A DNA stretch of 64,000 bases from positions 19,063,635-19,127,634 of the forward strand of contig CM022955.1 in assembly GCA_012931725.1 (NCBI GenBank). The letters run 5' to 3'. This DNA is from Litsea cubeba. Lineage: Eukaryota; Streptophyta; Magnoliopsida; Laurales; Lauraceae. Within the stretch, counting starts at the first letter, position 1, and every line of letters starts with the position of its first letter. Both the position numbers and the translations under genes were made by a program. Below the pieces are notes generated by a model. That model worked only from the letters and a program-made list of their open reading frames with translations. It had not been told where the DNA came from and searched no databases. Below, piece after piece: positions 10,002-21,300 of the stretch.

Positions 10002-13000
10002 TCAATCAAAAATGGTCTCCAACCAAGAGTTCAGCTCCTTAAGCAAACTTTTGGCTTCATCCGTCAAGGATTCCAAGGCACGCTTCTTCAAGAACCTGCC
10101 ATGAGATGCTGGGGTGGGCTGTAACCCTTCTTCTGCACTGGGAAGCTTCCCTCGAGCGGTTTTCCATTGTTTGTCCTCATCAGACTTCCTTTTGAGAACT
10201 CGAATGGCATCCGCAACTCGATGAATCAGAGCAGTCTCCCTTTCACGAGCCTCTGTTATTTCAGTCCACTTGGCAGCAACTTGTGCCTGCAGATGCTCAA
10301 GACGTTTCCTGGCCTCATCGACCTCCCTATCAAGGATGTTAAGGTCATGTGTCAGCCTAATGATGGTTATTTCTTCTAAGTTCCTCTCTCGGACTGCCTG
10401 CTTCTTGCTTTCTGTAGCCTCATCCAGGTCAGACTGAGCCTTATCCGCAGGGTCCAAGAACATCTCCTTGAAGAACTGATCGTCAGGAAAACCCATGGTC
10501 TCAAACCACTTGTCACCCAGCTCAATGATCCTGTTAACGATCGCCCTGGCATATGTGACATCCAGACCAGCTTCTTCAGCATCACCGAGAATCTCACGCA
10601 CATGCTGGATCATGCTAAATCCGGCTTCCAAGTGCCCAGAAAAGAGAGTCTCAATCCAAGAGCTCAGAACTCGCACCACCACCTTCTTCGCAAAAAGAAG
10701 AGATGGCCCAGCTGAAGATTCGCCCAACTCCGTTGGTCGGCTGCTCATGTCATCATCTGTTGAAAGAGTAACAAAAGAACTCTTTCCAGTTGAAGCTGCT
10801 CCTGCTCGGGAAGGAATCTCAGCGCGAGGAATCTCCTCAACATTATCAGAACTGGTCCCAGGAGTCTCTACCTCTGGATTAACCTCTGGCATCCCTTGCT
10901 CTGGAAGCGACGGACCCTCCTCTGTCACTTCAAAACCTGCCAAAAGAAACACAAAAAGGTATGAATATAATCCTGTTTGAAAATCATTATCAGGGTTATT
11001 ATTACAAAATACCTTCTTCGACGACTGGCGGAACACTTTCTTCCTCCATGAACTCATCGGAAGCATCATCAACATTTGCGTCCATCGATGGTTCAAAGTC
11101 ATCAGAACCCTGTGGCAAGTCAGCTGACAAAAAAAAATGTTAGCAAACCAAGTCACAAACAAAAAAAAAAGAGCAAAAGAAGTCGTACCAATTGGAGATT
11201 CTGGATTTACTCCAGAGTCCCTCGGTTCTTCTTCAGGTGCCTCGACAGGATCCATCACCACCTCATCGGTTGGGACCTCAGGCATCACCAAGTCTTCCTC
11301 TGCTAAAAAAAAAAAAAAAAGAAGAAAAGCAGAAACAAGAAGCAAATCAGAACATGGAAAAAATCCCATGAAAAGAAATGGAAAGAGAAAAAGGAAGAAT
11401 CATACCTTCACCAACGGTCTCTTCTTCTCGGCTTCTCTTCTCTGGAGGCTCGTCAGCATCCACTGGCACATCCTCATCGATAGTAAGAGGAACTTCCAAG
11501 TTAGGAGAGTCCTCATGCTACCCCTTGCTATGATGATGACTCCTCCCCCTCTTACCTCGGCGGGATCACTTCTTAGAGGAACCTGCCCCACTGTCAGAGT
11601 CAGGTTTCCCACTTGACTCCTCACTGGATGGTCTACTCTTGCCAGTAGACTCCACAGAAGCTTGCCTCTGTGCCGCTTGCATCCAAGCGCCAAGTTCGGC
11701 TTCCTCCTGTTATAGCTGCTCCAAAGCCTCATCAGGTATTTCTCGAACAGCTTCAGAACCAATGACGCCCCGGTCACCGAGAAAGCCTATCTTGTGCTTC
11801 TCTCCAGAAAGGAAGGCCCAAACTTCCGCTCGCCGGACGCCATCCGACTTTCCAAGGCCCTTTCCAGATGCTAGCTTCACATCAAGCTCCTTCTTGGAAA
11901 GCCCCCGATATGCCGAAAAACTCTCCGCGAACCACTTCGCAAAGCCGGCAGTCCGGGAAGTCGGCAACACAGGATAAGAAATCCTGGCTGTAGTGTCTTC
12001 AGCACTATAGAAAGCCCATGCATTTCTCCCGTCCTGTAAACCTCCAAAGCGCTTCACCATGCTTGAAGGCGCTCCAACAACGCCTTGAGAAAAGCCCAGC
12101 TGCAAAGCAAAACGAGAGGGTACATACGGCTGGATGTCGACGAAAAGATGTCTGCGGTACACCATCGTGCCGACACGTATGCTGAAAAGCCACTCTCTCT
12201 CTGCATTTGTCAAGGAATAATGCCTTCCCGACCCCGCCCTGGTAGAGTCTCGGGAGGCACCAAAATCAAAAGCCTTCTTCCGCAACTCCGGAGAAAGCTT
12301 CACTGAAGACTGCCCCATCTCGACGTCCCTGAACCGTCGGATCCTCATGCGGGCAAACAAAAGTGATTCGGACACGGCTTTGCCCTTAGCTAGTCGAATC
12401 ATCAGAGGATCGTCATCCTGTGCAGCACCCAGCCGATGGAAGCCAGGACAGTGGTATACATACCACGAATAAAAGATATGGGCTGAAAATACCCTATTCA
12501 TGGGAAGCCCAAGCCGAACCAAAAAAGCAGCAGCCTGCAGTTCGGTACACAGGTAGGAGTAAAGAGCTGGCACCAAAGCAAGCTGCTCTCCAAACGCCAT
12601 CTAACAAGCCGGAAAAATACAATGCGGCCTGATGTGCGTTCCATCTCCTCCAGCAAAAACAGCCTCACCAAGCCAATAAGTGGGGTAAACAGCGAGATCT
12701 CTCCTCAGTGCAATGTCAGGACATATGGCGTTTGTATTTGCACAGAAATCTCTCAACTCTTCTTGCATGGCCAAGATCTTCTATGAACTTGGATCCTGAG
12801 CTCCGGCTTCCTGGGTCACGCTATCAGAAGACTCCCGGCTATCAAAAAAGTTGGGGAATGAAGAGCTAAAACTCTTCCAACTGCTGGATCTAACTTTCAA
12901 ACCCTCCTTCTCCTTCAAAAAATCATAGAAGGCGACGAGCTGAAAGTATAAAAGCCTGAACTCCTCAGACTGCCCCTCGAGGACGCTGTCAATCGGCATA

Positions 13001-14826
13001 AACTCCTCATAGAGTTTGCCGAGGATGGGCAATCCAGAAATGGCGCTCAGCTCCTTCAAAGAAAAACCAATCTCACCATTCGTCACAACGAAGGTATTGG
13101 TTTGTGGGAGGAATGACTCCAGCATAGCCATGAAGGCCTCGTCGGAAAAAATCACGGTCTCTCTAAAGGCGCGGACCGCATCAAAAATCCCGGCTTCCTT
13201 CAAAACGGCGCCACCAATCAGCAGGACGCGATCAGTCCACGACTTCCACTCGGAGTCGGCATTGAAACGACCTCGAAGTCGAAAAGGCTTGATCCAATTG
13301 CTGCCGTCACCGCTGAAAATACCAAGGCCCACCAGTCTCAAATCGACCGACGGATAATCAGAGCCCTGGTAGCCGCTGGAAGGCATCAACAGGTCCATGT
13401 CAACAGGCGACCTCTCCGTATATCCAGGAGAACCTCCAACAAAAACCCCGGTCTTGATTACATTTGTCCTTCTCACCCAACTTGGAGGATCTTCCCTCTT
13501 AGGGCACGTAGGGGCAAGGCTCAGAATCGAGACGGTGCGATCAAACGTCGACCGGGTAGCAACAGTCTTCTTCTCACCATCTGCTGTGAAAGAAAACTGA
13601 AAACATCTCCTCTGGTATGTCATGTCATCAGGGACTGCATCACCAAAGAAGAAGGTAGGCTTGGGCAAAATGCTCTGATCTTCCATCACCCATGGACGAC
13701 TGCTTACCATGATCTTATAGAACTCCTCTCCCTTGAGAGCGATCAGTCGCTGCCTCATCTCATCTCTGTTGAGGGAGTCGCACTCTTCCAGATTTCTCTC
13801 AACATACTGGACCTTCTCAAAAGCCTGCTGAACAGCCGGATTAGAAGATCTAGAAGATCGACGAGGTACGCTTGTAGCAGGCTCTTTACCCTTGTTCTCT
13901 CTAGAGGAACCACCTGAAAAAGATGGAAAAGAAAAAGGATCAAAACATCAAAATGACAGAATCTCGCTAACAAAAAAAAAATCTGGCGAAATTTTGACAT
14001 GATGACGGGGCAATTCCGAAGAAAAGGAACTATCCCGAAAGAAATAGAAAGCTTGAAGATGGGCTCAACATCGCTGCGAGCTCCGAAACTCCAAACTTTC
14101 GAAACCTCAAAGTCTCCGCAAAATCAGGAAGGGCTCAACATCATTGCGAGCTCCAAATTCCCAAATTTGCGAAAACTTTCAGGTATGCTATCACATCATG
14201 CTACAAATTTAATTTACAATTGAATGCATGCATGAACATCTAGGTTTGCAAAAAAAAAAAAAAGAGGGGCATTATCATGATGAGCAAAAAAAAAAAAAAA
14301 AAGAAACTTTCTCAAAAAAGGGGAAAGAAAACAAAAAAAAAAGAAGAAAAGAAACTTTCTCAAAAAAAAAAGGGGAAAGAAAACAAAAAAAAAAAAAAAA
14401 GAAGAAAAGAAACTTTCTCAAAAAGAAAGGGGGAAAGAAAACAAAAAAAAAAGAAGAAAAGAAACTTTCTCAAAAAGAAAGGGGGAAAGAAAACAAAAAA
14501 GAAAAGAAAAGAAATTTTCTCAAAAAAAAGGGAGGGAAAGAAAACAAAAAAAAAAAAGGGAGATGGCCCACAGGCCGTGGCCCACAGGCCACGTGGCCGT
14601 ACGGATCTGTCCATACGGCCCACAAAAAAAAAAAAAACAAAAACATGAAAAAAAAGAAAAGAAAGAAGAAAAAAAACACGTGTAAAAAAAAAAGGGGGAA
14701 AACACGTGAAGAAAAAAAAAAGAAAAGAAAAAGAAAGAAACAAAAAAAAAAAGAAAGAAGAACTTTTTAGTTTTTTCCTACAATGGAGTTTTCTTGAAAA
14801 AAAAAGGAGAACTTACTTGAAGCCAT
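10002..14826 (-). pseudogene. Antisense five-exon plant-mobile-domain gene carried by element A
   Basis: Proposed exons on the minus strand: 14826-14817 (ATGGCTTCAA), 13913-11406, 11299-11189, 11123-11013 and 10936-10002. All introns are GT...AG and the acceptors follow pyrimidine runs. The coding length is 3675 nt, exactly 1225 codons including the TGA at 10004-10002, and the frame is continuous over all junctions. Exon 2 carries the plant mobile domain: TNTFVVTNGEIGFSL...GLPILG near 13080-13000, and a second block near 12590-12450. The 3' part is acidic (exons 3-4) and then a heptad-rich coiled coil (about 10450-10130). Five in-frame stops interrupt exon 2, at 12783, 12603, 11712, 11568 and 11520 (codons ~381, 441, 738, 786, 802). 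Such antisense ORFs are known in Tat elements; their function is unknown. The exon model is mine and has no transcript support. Confidence 0.8.
14228..14770. repeat. Purine-rich low-complexity block with GAAACTTTCTC units and G-box palindromes
   Basis: Poly-A/GAA-type sequence with five or six degenerate ~55-65 bp units of GAAACTTTCTCAAAAA...GGGAAAGAAAAC. On the minus strand this is a polypyrimidine tract inside intron 1 of the antisense gene. A GC-rich island at 14560-14625 contains the palindrome GGCCACGTGGCC (14587-14598); ACACGTGT (14676-14683) and ACACGTGA (14702-14709) follow. Lysine-rich frames here are low-complexity artefacts. Confidence 0.8.
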
Positions 14827-14947
14827 TGATGGAGAAGAAGAAGAAAAGTCTTGTAGATCTTGAAGAAGAAGAACTCTTGGTCTTGAAGCCCTCTTGAGAT
14901 TATTGCAAAAGAAAGTAATAAGAGCAAGAGATCCAACCTTCTCCTTG

Positions 14948-14955
14948 CTTTTATA
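14948..14955 (-). promoter_or_regulatory. TATA box (TATAAAAG) for the antisense gene
   Basis: TATAAAAG on the minus strand lies 122 bp upstream of the proposed ATG at 14826. A start about 30 bp downstream would leave a ~90-nt leader rich in CTT/TTC, with no upstream ATG that I could see. The spacing fits a plant polymerase II promoter. Confidence 0.6.
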
Positions 14956-15029
14956 GAGGAGAGCAAACCAAAGAAGGAAAGAAGAAAGAGGTAAGTGTTA
15001 CTAATTAGTAACCTTACCAAAAGAAAGAG

Positions 15030-15235
15030 ATTAGAAAGATTCTTTCCCAAAAGAAAGATATCTTGAAGGATTTTCTCCCAAAAAGAAATCGATGACGGAT
15101 TCTTTCCCAAAAGAAAGATATCTTGAGATATCCTATCCCAAAATAAAGGGATCATGAGAGATTCTCTCCAAGTAAAGATATTCTTAGATATTCTCTATCC
15201 AAATGAGATATTTTTGGATATTCTTTACAAAAATG
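15030..15235. repeat. Degenerate ~37-bp repeats of TTCCCAAAAGAAAGATATC
   Basis: Five or six diverged copies of a unit like GATTCTTTCCCAAAAGAAAGATATCTTGA, decaying toward the right. They lie upstream of the antisense promoter. No coding content. Confidence 0.65.
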
Positions 15236-15524
15236 ACACCATATGAGATCTAAGCCATTTCAAAAGCTTAAGGTCCCATGGGTTAGCCCATATGAGCCAG
15301 GTTTGACCACCTAGGCACTTAAAAAAAAATAAAAATTTTGGGCTTTTAGTCAAAGAGAAATCCCTCATACCAAGAGCATACAAAAATGGTTCCATGCCTC
15401 TTTTGAGTTGATTGGACCATACAAAAGAAAATTCCAAGCCCCATGAGCTTCCAAAAATCAAACCATCCAGCCTCATCTACCAAATTGAGCCAAAATCTTG
15501 AAATTGACATTCCACAAAAATCAA

Positions 15525-15772
15525 ACCAAATCCTGGTCCCCTAACTTGCCACATACAGCCTGTTAGGTCACAAGACCAAAACCAAAAACCAAAACCTGAT
15601 CCCCTAACTTGCCACATACAGCCTGTTAGGTCACAAGATCAAAACCAAAATTGATCCCCCAACATTCCACATACAGCTTGTTAGGTCACATGATCAAAAC
15701 CAAACCCGACCCCCTAACCTGCCACATATAGCCTGTTAGGTCACAAGGTCAAAACCCAAATCCACATCCCTG
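15525..15772. repeat. Four tandem ~60-bp units (CCTAACTTGCCACATACAGC)
   Basis: Units begin near 15531, 15595, 15650 and 15707. Each contains CCCCTAACTTGCCACATA, then CAGCCTGTTAGGTCACA, then an A/C-rich tail. CCTAAC and GTTAGG form an inverted repeat in each unit. The flanks 15236-15524 and 15773-15968 show no gene or repeat I recognise. Confidence 0.85.
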
Positions 15773-15969
15773 ATGTCATCTTCAAAACTTTGCATCGAGA
15801 TGGTACGTGATCCCTTTCACTACCATAAAATTCCCCTGGAAGCTCAAAAGGCTACAAATACCAAAAAGAAAGACTGCTCAAAGACTCTTGGTCAAGTCAC
15901 AGGCTCTCCTTCAAAAATCTCTTCGAGGCACATCGACTACAAAAGTTAAGCAACTCGTCGCTGTACCTC

Positions 15970-15980
15970 GAGGGGGCATT
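15970..15980 (+). promoter_or_regulatory. Polypurine tract of element A
   Basis: GAGGGGGCATT lies directly before the LTR start TGTTGACACC, in the right place and orientation for plus-strand DNA priming. Confidence 0.7.
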
Positions 15981-16699
15981 TGTTGACACCAAAAATGTCA
16001 CTTTGCCTCTTCAAGATCCAAAGAGCTACATGAAGTCGCAACCTGCCATAAATAGGCAATGCTGCTTCCAAAAATCAAATCTTGTCAGAATCAAACAAAA
16101 ACTGCAAGATTCTTCCAGACAGCCAAAAGAGGAGTACACAAGAAGTTTCGGGCCATTTCAAAATCATTTGGCCTAACTTCGCTTCTCCGACAGCCGAAAA
16201 GGAGCTCTCGGCGGCAAAAGCTCTCCGGGACCATGGTTTCCAAGACAGAGCCTATGGATCATCTTAAAATGACTCCAATAGGTTCCCTGTCAAATTTCAA
16301 GTCAATCGGACATCGGTTGACCGCACATCAAACCGCGACATCTTCATCGCGACAAAAAGCAAGTCTACTGGTGATAGGACCCCAAACGGCTTCAAAACTC
16401 AAACAAAAGCCTATGGTTGGTCTTATTTATTGCTCAGGAGGCTTCACACCAAATTTCAGGTCATTCCGACATCGTTTGACCCAGTTTCAGCTTCTGACGG
16501 AAAATCGACAGCTCTGCGCGACAAAGTCTTCTGCTTTCTCAGGAAATTGGAAACTTTGCAAAATAAAATGCAAGGATTCTCATCAGGTTTCCTACAAAGA
16601 AATTAGGCCAATAAATGGTCAAATGTCAAGGAAAAGTACAGGAGAAAAAAGAATCGAAAAACAGCAAAAACGGACACAAAATGGGACACAAAGGGGGTA

Positions 16700-16790
16700 A
16701 AACCCCCCCAGGGTCGCAGGCCCCTGCGACCCTGGGCCAGGGTCGCCGGCGACCTTGGAACCCGGGGTCGCCGGGAAGGCCCCGGAAACC
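16700..16790. repeat. GC-rich palindrome cluster in the LTR of A
   Basis: Contains GGGTCGCAGG-CC-CCTGCGACCC (10-bp arms), GGTCGCCGGCGACC (a perfect 14-bp palindrome) and a third, decayed GGGTCGCCGGGAAGGCCCCGG. They lie about 650-730 bp upstream of the LTR TATA box. Confidence 0.75.
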
Positions 16791-17433
16791 CCGGTTTTCG
16801 CCGTTTTTTCGCGATTCGAAGAGCCCAGCCTCTGGTACTTTCCAAAATTCATGTTTTTGAGACACCAAATCCTCTGACATCCGTCCAAAACACGGGTCAA
16901 TCATCAAGAGTATCGAAAAAAATATTGATCGCCACCCGGTCAACCAAAAAAAGTGTGCTTTCTACCCGACCGATCGAGAAATCGACAGGACAGATGGCAC
17001 CGACCCGCTGTTGGCAACAAACACCTGAAATTACATGATCATCTGATGTCGATCTACATGAAGATCCATCGATGATCATCGACAGAAGAATCCCAAAAGA
17101 CGTGGCACGGCCCGCGACTCTTCAGCTGCTCGGCGACCACTTAATGCGATTAATTGACTAGCTTTATTACAGTCATTAATCCATTTCTTTGGATGGCCCA
17201 ATCAGAAGCAAGCATTCGGGAGTTACAAGTCAAGAGATTCATGGCATTTAACCCATGAAACTCCTCCCATCATGGCGATTAAAGGCGATTAAATGCCCTC
17301 AATCTCCTCCGGCCGACCAGAAGCCAAGAAAAAGGAGTTACAAAATAAACAATTCAATTTTGTAAGTCCTCCCATTATGCGGCTTAAATGACAATAAAAG
17401 CCCATAAACTCTCCTAAATGGCTACCAAGAGCC

Positions 17434-17441
17434 TATAAATA
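17434..17441 (+). promoter_or_regulatory. TATA box of the LTR of A
   Basis: TATAAATA in the context GCCTATAAATAGGAG; a purine-rich leader follows. This is the likely start of the element's sense transcript. Confidence 0.65.
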
Positions 17442-17944
17442 GGAGAGCACTCCAATGGAATCCAGATCGGAAAAAAGAGATAGACACACAGACAGAGAGA
17501 AGCACAGAAATCCAGAGAAAGAAAAAAGAGAGAAAACTCTGCGGAAGTTCTACACCGGCCACCGCAACAAGGTGACAAAAGTCCCTTGGGGGGTCCCCCC
17601 CCCCCCCCAAGGTCCTTGCCTTCTCCTCCTGCCTCCAATGGCTTAGATATGGCTTTTCAGCCCGTCTACTCGGCTTTTTATTAGACATAGGACCTCCTTT
17701 TGGTCTTTGTCCTCTAAGAACCTGAGGTTATAGCCAAGCCAAGCGAATCAATAGCATCCTCTGTTCTCATCTGCATGGATGATGGCGAAGCCCACATATG
17801 GCTTGCGACCGTCAATCTAAACGAGTCCCCCACAATCTCCTGAGAAGTTAGATCCTCCTTTTCTTGCTTTTCATTGTAGTTTGTATTTTTTTAAAAGAGA
17901 TAAAAATCACAACTCTTATCTTTCATTATTGATAAGAATTGTAA

Positions 17945-18040
17945 ATCGGCTATAAATGCCAAAAATCGGCTATAAACGCCAAAAATCGGCTATAAACGCC
18001 AAAATCGGCTATAAATGCCAAAAAAATCGCCTTTCACGGC
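17945..18040. repeat. GGCTATAAATGCC repeats inside the LTR of A
   Basis: Four copies of ATCGGCTATAAA[T/C]GCCAAAA followed by a diverged ATCGCCTTTCACGGC. The same unit as the array at 9275-9662. Confidence 0.85.
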
Positions 18041-18175
18041 AAATCAAGAAAAATGTCTCTTTTCTTAAATATATGTGCAATGTAAAACTTGAAAGAAGTT
18101 GATTTCCTTTTTACTTGCGAAGGTTGATCTCCGGATCACCACTTGCAATTCCAAGTAAAATAGAAAATCTGGCAC

Positions 18176-18302
18176 ACCCACACAAAAAAAAGAAATGTTG
18201 ATGCACGCCCCTTTGCCCCCTGGTTATGAAAGGGTCGGAACCAAACGGACTCCCACGTCCGCCGACCTCGGTAGGAACCGGGCATCCTGGAGCGCGGTCC
18301 AT
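18176..18302. other. Unassigned GC-rich segment between A and truncated E
   Basis: About 130 bp (GCACGCCCCTTTGCCCC...) with no match to E or to A elsewhere in the window. It could be the leader of another copy of A, which would make 15981-18175 a shared or 5' LTR, or foreign filler at a deletion junction. It is joined directly to the RT of E at about 18303. Confidence 0.4.
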
Positions 18303-21300
18303 CAATCTTGTGGAGATAGAGGTCCAGCCTTGCATACCACGCCCTTGGCGCTTGTTTCAGCCCATAAAGAGCCTTTTTCAACTTGCACACTAGGTCTGAA
18401 TTTTTGCTAATGAGAAAACCATCAGGTTGCTCAATGTAGACCTCTTCTTCAAGTAATCCATTTAAGAAGGCTGACTTTACATCCATCTGAAATACCTTGA
18501 AGGTTTTGTATGCAGCCAATGCAAGAAACATACGAATGGCTTCCAGACGAGCCACCGGTGCAAAGGTCTCTTCAAAATCTATGCCTTCAACTTGAGCATA
18601 GCCTTTACAAACCAACCTTGCTTTATTTCGTATGACCTGACCATCTTCATTCAGCTTATTCCGAAAGACCCATTTAGTACCAATAACATTCTTAGCGGTA
18701 GGTCTAGAAACTAGTTCCCATGTGGAGTTCTTCTCAATTTGCTCCAACTCCTCATGCATAGCTTTCAACCAACTTTCATCGAGACTGGCTTCAGCCACAG
18801 TCTTGGGTTCAATGGTGGACACAAGTGAGTAATTGCTAACTATACTTTGTCTTGTTTTAACACCGGCCTCAGGATCTCCAATGATTTGATCCTTAGGGTG
18901 TTGCTCTACCCAAGTGCTTTTCTTTCTAGGTGTAGCATCCTCTGAGTCATCCTTTGATTTCTCAGAATCATTAGGTTTAGCCACTTCATCATCAATCTCA
19001 CTTGAGTCCTCATAAACTGGACTGTCATGATGAGTTACATTCTTTGATTCACGGTTTTCATCAATTCTAACATCGGCACTTTCTATGATTTTTCTGGTCC
19101 TTTTGTTAAGACATCTGTAAGCCTTACTAGAGGAGGAGTAACCCAGAAATATACCTTCATCAGCTCTTTCATCAAATTTGCCCGGATTTTGTTCAAGACG
19201 CTTGATGTAACACTTGCTACCGAAGACTCTGAAGTGCTTGACTGTTGTTTTTCTCCCAAACCATAGCTCATAAGGAGTTTTGTCTTCATTTGGCCTGATC
19301 AAGCATCGATTCTGAATGTATATAGCCGTATGGATTGCCTCCTTCCAGTATTTGTCAGCTAGCTTGCTCTCAGTTAGCATTGTGCGAGCCATCTCTTGCA
19401 CGGTGCGATTTTTCCGTTCCACAACTCCATTTTGCTGTGGAGTTCTAGGGGCTGAATATTGTCTTTGAATGCCATGGTGCTCACAATAGTTAGTGAACTC
19501 TTCAGATGTGAATTCACCTCCTCGATCAGACCTTAAAATCTTGATACGTTTTCCAAGCATATTTTTAACCTGTGCTTTAAACACTTTAAAACGATCAAGT
19601 GCTTGATGTTTATGCTTAAGAAACAATACCCATGTCATACGAGTATAATCATCAATGCATAACGTAAAATACTTATCTCCATTGGTGCTTTGAGTTCGCA
19701 TCGGTCCACAGAGATCAGTGTGCGCTAGCTCAAGTGGTTTCTTTGAATGATGCTCCTTTGACTTGAACATTACCCTCGTTTGCTTTCCCTTTTGGCAAGA
19801 ATCGCAAATGGGGTTGGAAGGCTTTTCAACTGTAGACATACCTCTGACAGTCTTTGAATTGCAAATCTTTGACATGTTATCAAAGTTTAGATGCCCAAGG
19901 CGTTTGTGCCACAACCAACTTTCCTCTGTCCGACTCATCAAGCAAGTCTTTTCAGCTCCATCTGACAATGTATAGAGATTTCCAGCAGTCCTAGATCCAG
20001 TAGCCACTGTTTTGCCGTTGCTACACTTCGTGATAGCAAACCCATTCTTAGTGAAGACAACTTCGTGGCCTTTGTCACAGATCTGGCTCACACTGAGCAA
20101 GTTGTGTCTCAGTCCAGACACGTATAAGACCTCGTCTGATCTGATCTTGTTTGCCTTTAGCTGAACAACACCTTTTCCGCAGATTTTGGCACCATCATTG
20201 TTACCAAACTTCACTGATCCGCCTTCATAGTGCTGTAATTTGACGAATTTTTCCTTATCACCTGTCATATGGCTTGAGCAGCCACTATCAAGGATCCATG
20301 GTGCTGTCTTCTTTTGTGTGTTGAATGCCGTTTGCACAATGAGAGATTCCTTGGAATTATTTTCCCTTTTCTTTGCCCTCCATGCCTTAACTAACTTGGG
20401 TTTCTTTTCAACCTGAAATTGGTTAGCAATAGGCAACCTACAATCCCTAGCCAAGTGTCCATAATTATGACACTTATAGCACTTAATTTTGTGGCTGTTT
20501 AGGATTGAAAAAGGGTTCCTAGTCACAAATGGGCTGTTTCTAACATAGAATTTGCATTCAGCCCTTTTATGTCCATATCTAATGCAATGATAACAGTAAC
20601 CATAAAATTTGAATCTTCTTTGTGGCTGGTTAGACTTCATTTCCTTTCTCACATGAATGGACTCTTTTCTAGGCTGAGTGGGCTTCACAGGTTTTGTCTT
20701 TTCAGGAGGTGTAATCTTAGAGGATTCTCCATTCTCAAATCCTAGACCAAATTTGAAGTGAGAAGGCCTTTGAACTTTCAGTATTTCATTTAACTTCAAT
20801 GTTCCATTGATTGCTTGGAATTCCTTGAGCTTTTGATTCATTTGTATATTTTCAGTCCTTGCTCCAAGGATTTCATTCTCAAGTTTCACCACTTCCTCAG
20901 TTTTGATACTGATTTGTATTTCTAGGACTTCTACCATTCTTTTATATTCTTCAACTTGAGTTTTCAAAGCAATAACTGAACTTTCAGATTCATGAAGAAG
21001 TTTCAGATTTTTCTTACTTGTTTTTCGTTCCATGCTAAGCTCCTCAAGTGCGGCAATGACTTCTTCTTCAAGATTGACCTCAGCCTCCTCTTCCTCTTCC
21101 GGCTCTTGCTCCTCTTCTTCTTCAACAGTAACCATGAAGAGAGCTTCAGTTGCCTCGGCTGATTCATCATCGTCTGAAGTTTCAGACGTGCTGTCATTAT
21201 ATTGACTGATGAAGCTTTTTGTTTTGCCCCTCTTTCTGAAATTTTTCTTCCATTTACTCTTATCAACATAAGAGTCATCATCATTGTTTTCTTTCAGCGG

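Larger units (their letters stand above)
1..18175 (+). mobile_element. Ty3/gypsy LTR retrotransposon A (Tat/Ogre-like), 5' end outside window
   Basis: The order is gag, aspartic protease, G-patch, reverse transcriptase, RNase H, a second RNase H, integrase, a long 3' region and a 3' LTR starting TGTTGACACC. A second, archaeal-type RNase H after the first is the hallmark of the plant Tat lineage (Ogre, Retand and relatives), and so is a long 3' region with an extra, often antisense, ORF. The 5' LTR and the start of gag lie left of the window, so the whole element exceeded 18 kb. It is inactive: pol has two single-base frameshifts and a nonsense codon. Lineage rests on domain order and motif recognition, not on a tree. 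The right end of the LTR is uncertain (about 18060-18180). Confidence 0.88.
15981..18175 (+). repeat. 3' LTR of element A (~2.2 kb, right end uncertain)
   Basis: Starts TG directly after the polypurine tract. It holds a GC-rich palindrome cluster (16700-16765), a TATA box (17434-17441), a poly-C run (~17598-17609) and four GGCTATAAATGCC repeats (17945-18020). No second LTR is in the window to fix the right end; CA dinucleotides near 18147 and 18173-18178 are candidates. The frame 16059-16700 inside it is not considered a gene. Confidence 0.7.

Noticed and set aside
14228..14770. Open lysine-rich frames of 120-180 codons
   Set aside because: They arise from purine-only low-complexity sequence open in several frames at once; no domain, and they lie in an intron of the antisense gene.
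16059..16700. 213-codon ORF in the LTR of A
   Set aside because: Ser/Lys-rich without motif; within U3 and upstream of the TATA box.
17598..17609. Poly-C tract in the LTR of A (and poly-C in copia LTRs near 32422, 39628)
   Set aside because: Simple homopolymer differing in length between LTR copies; no further inference made.
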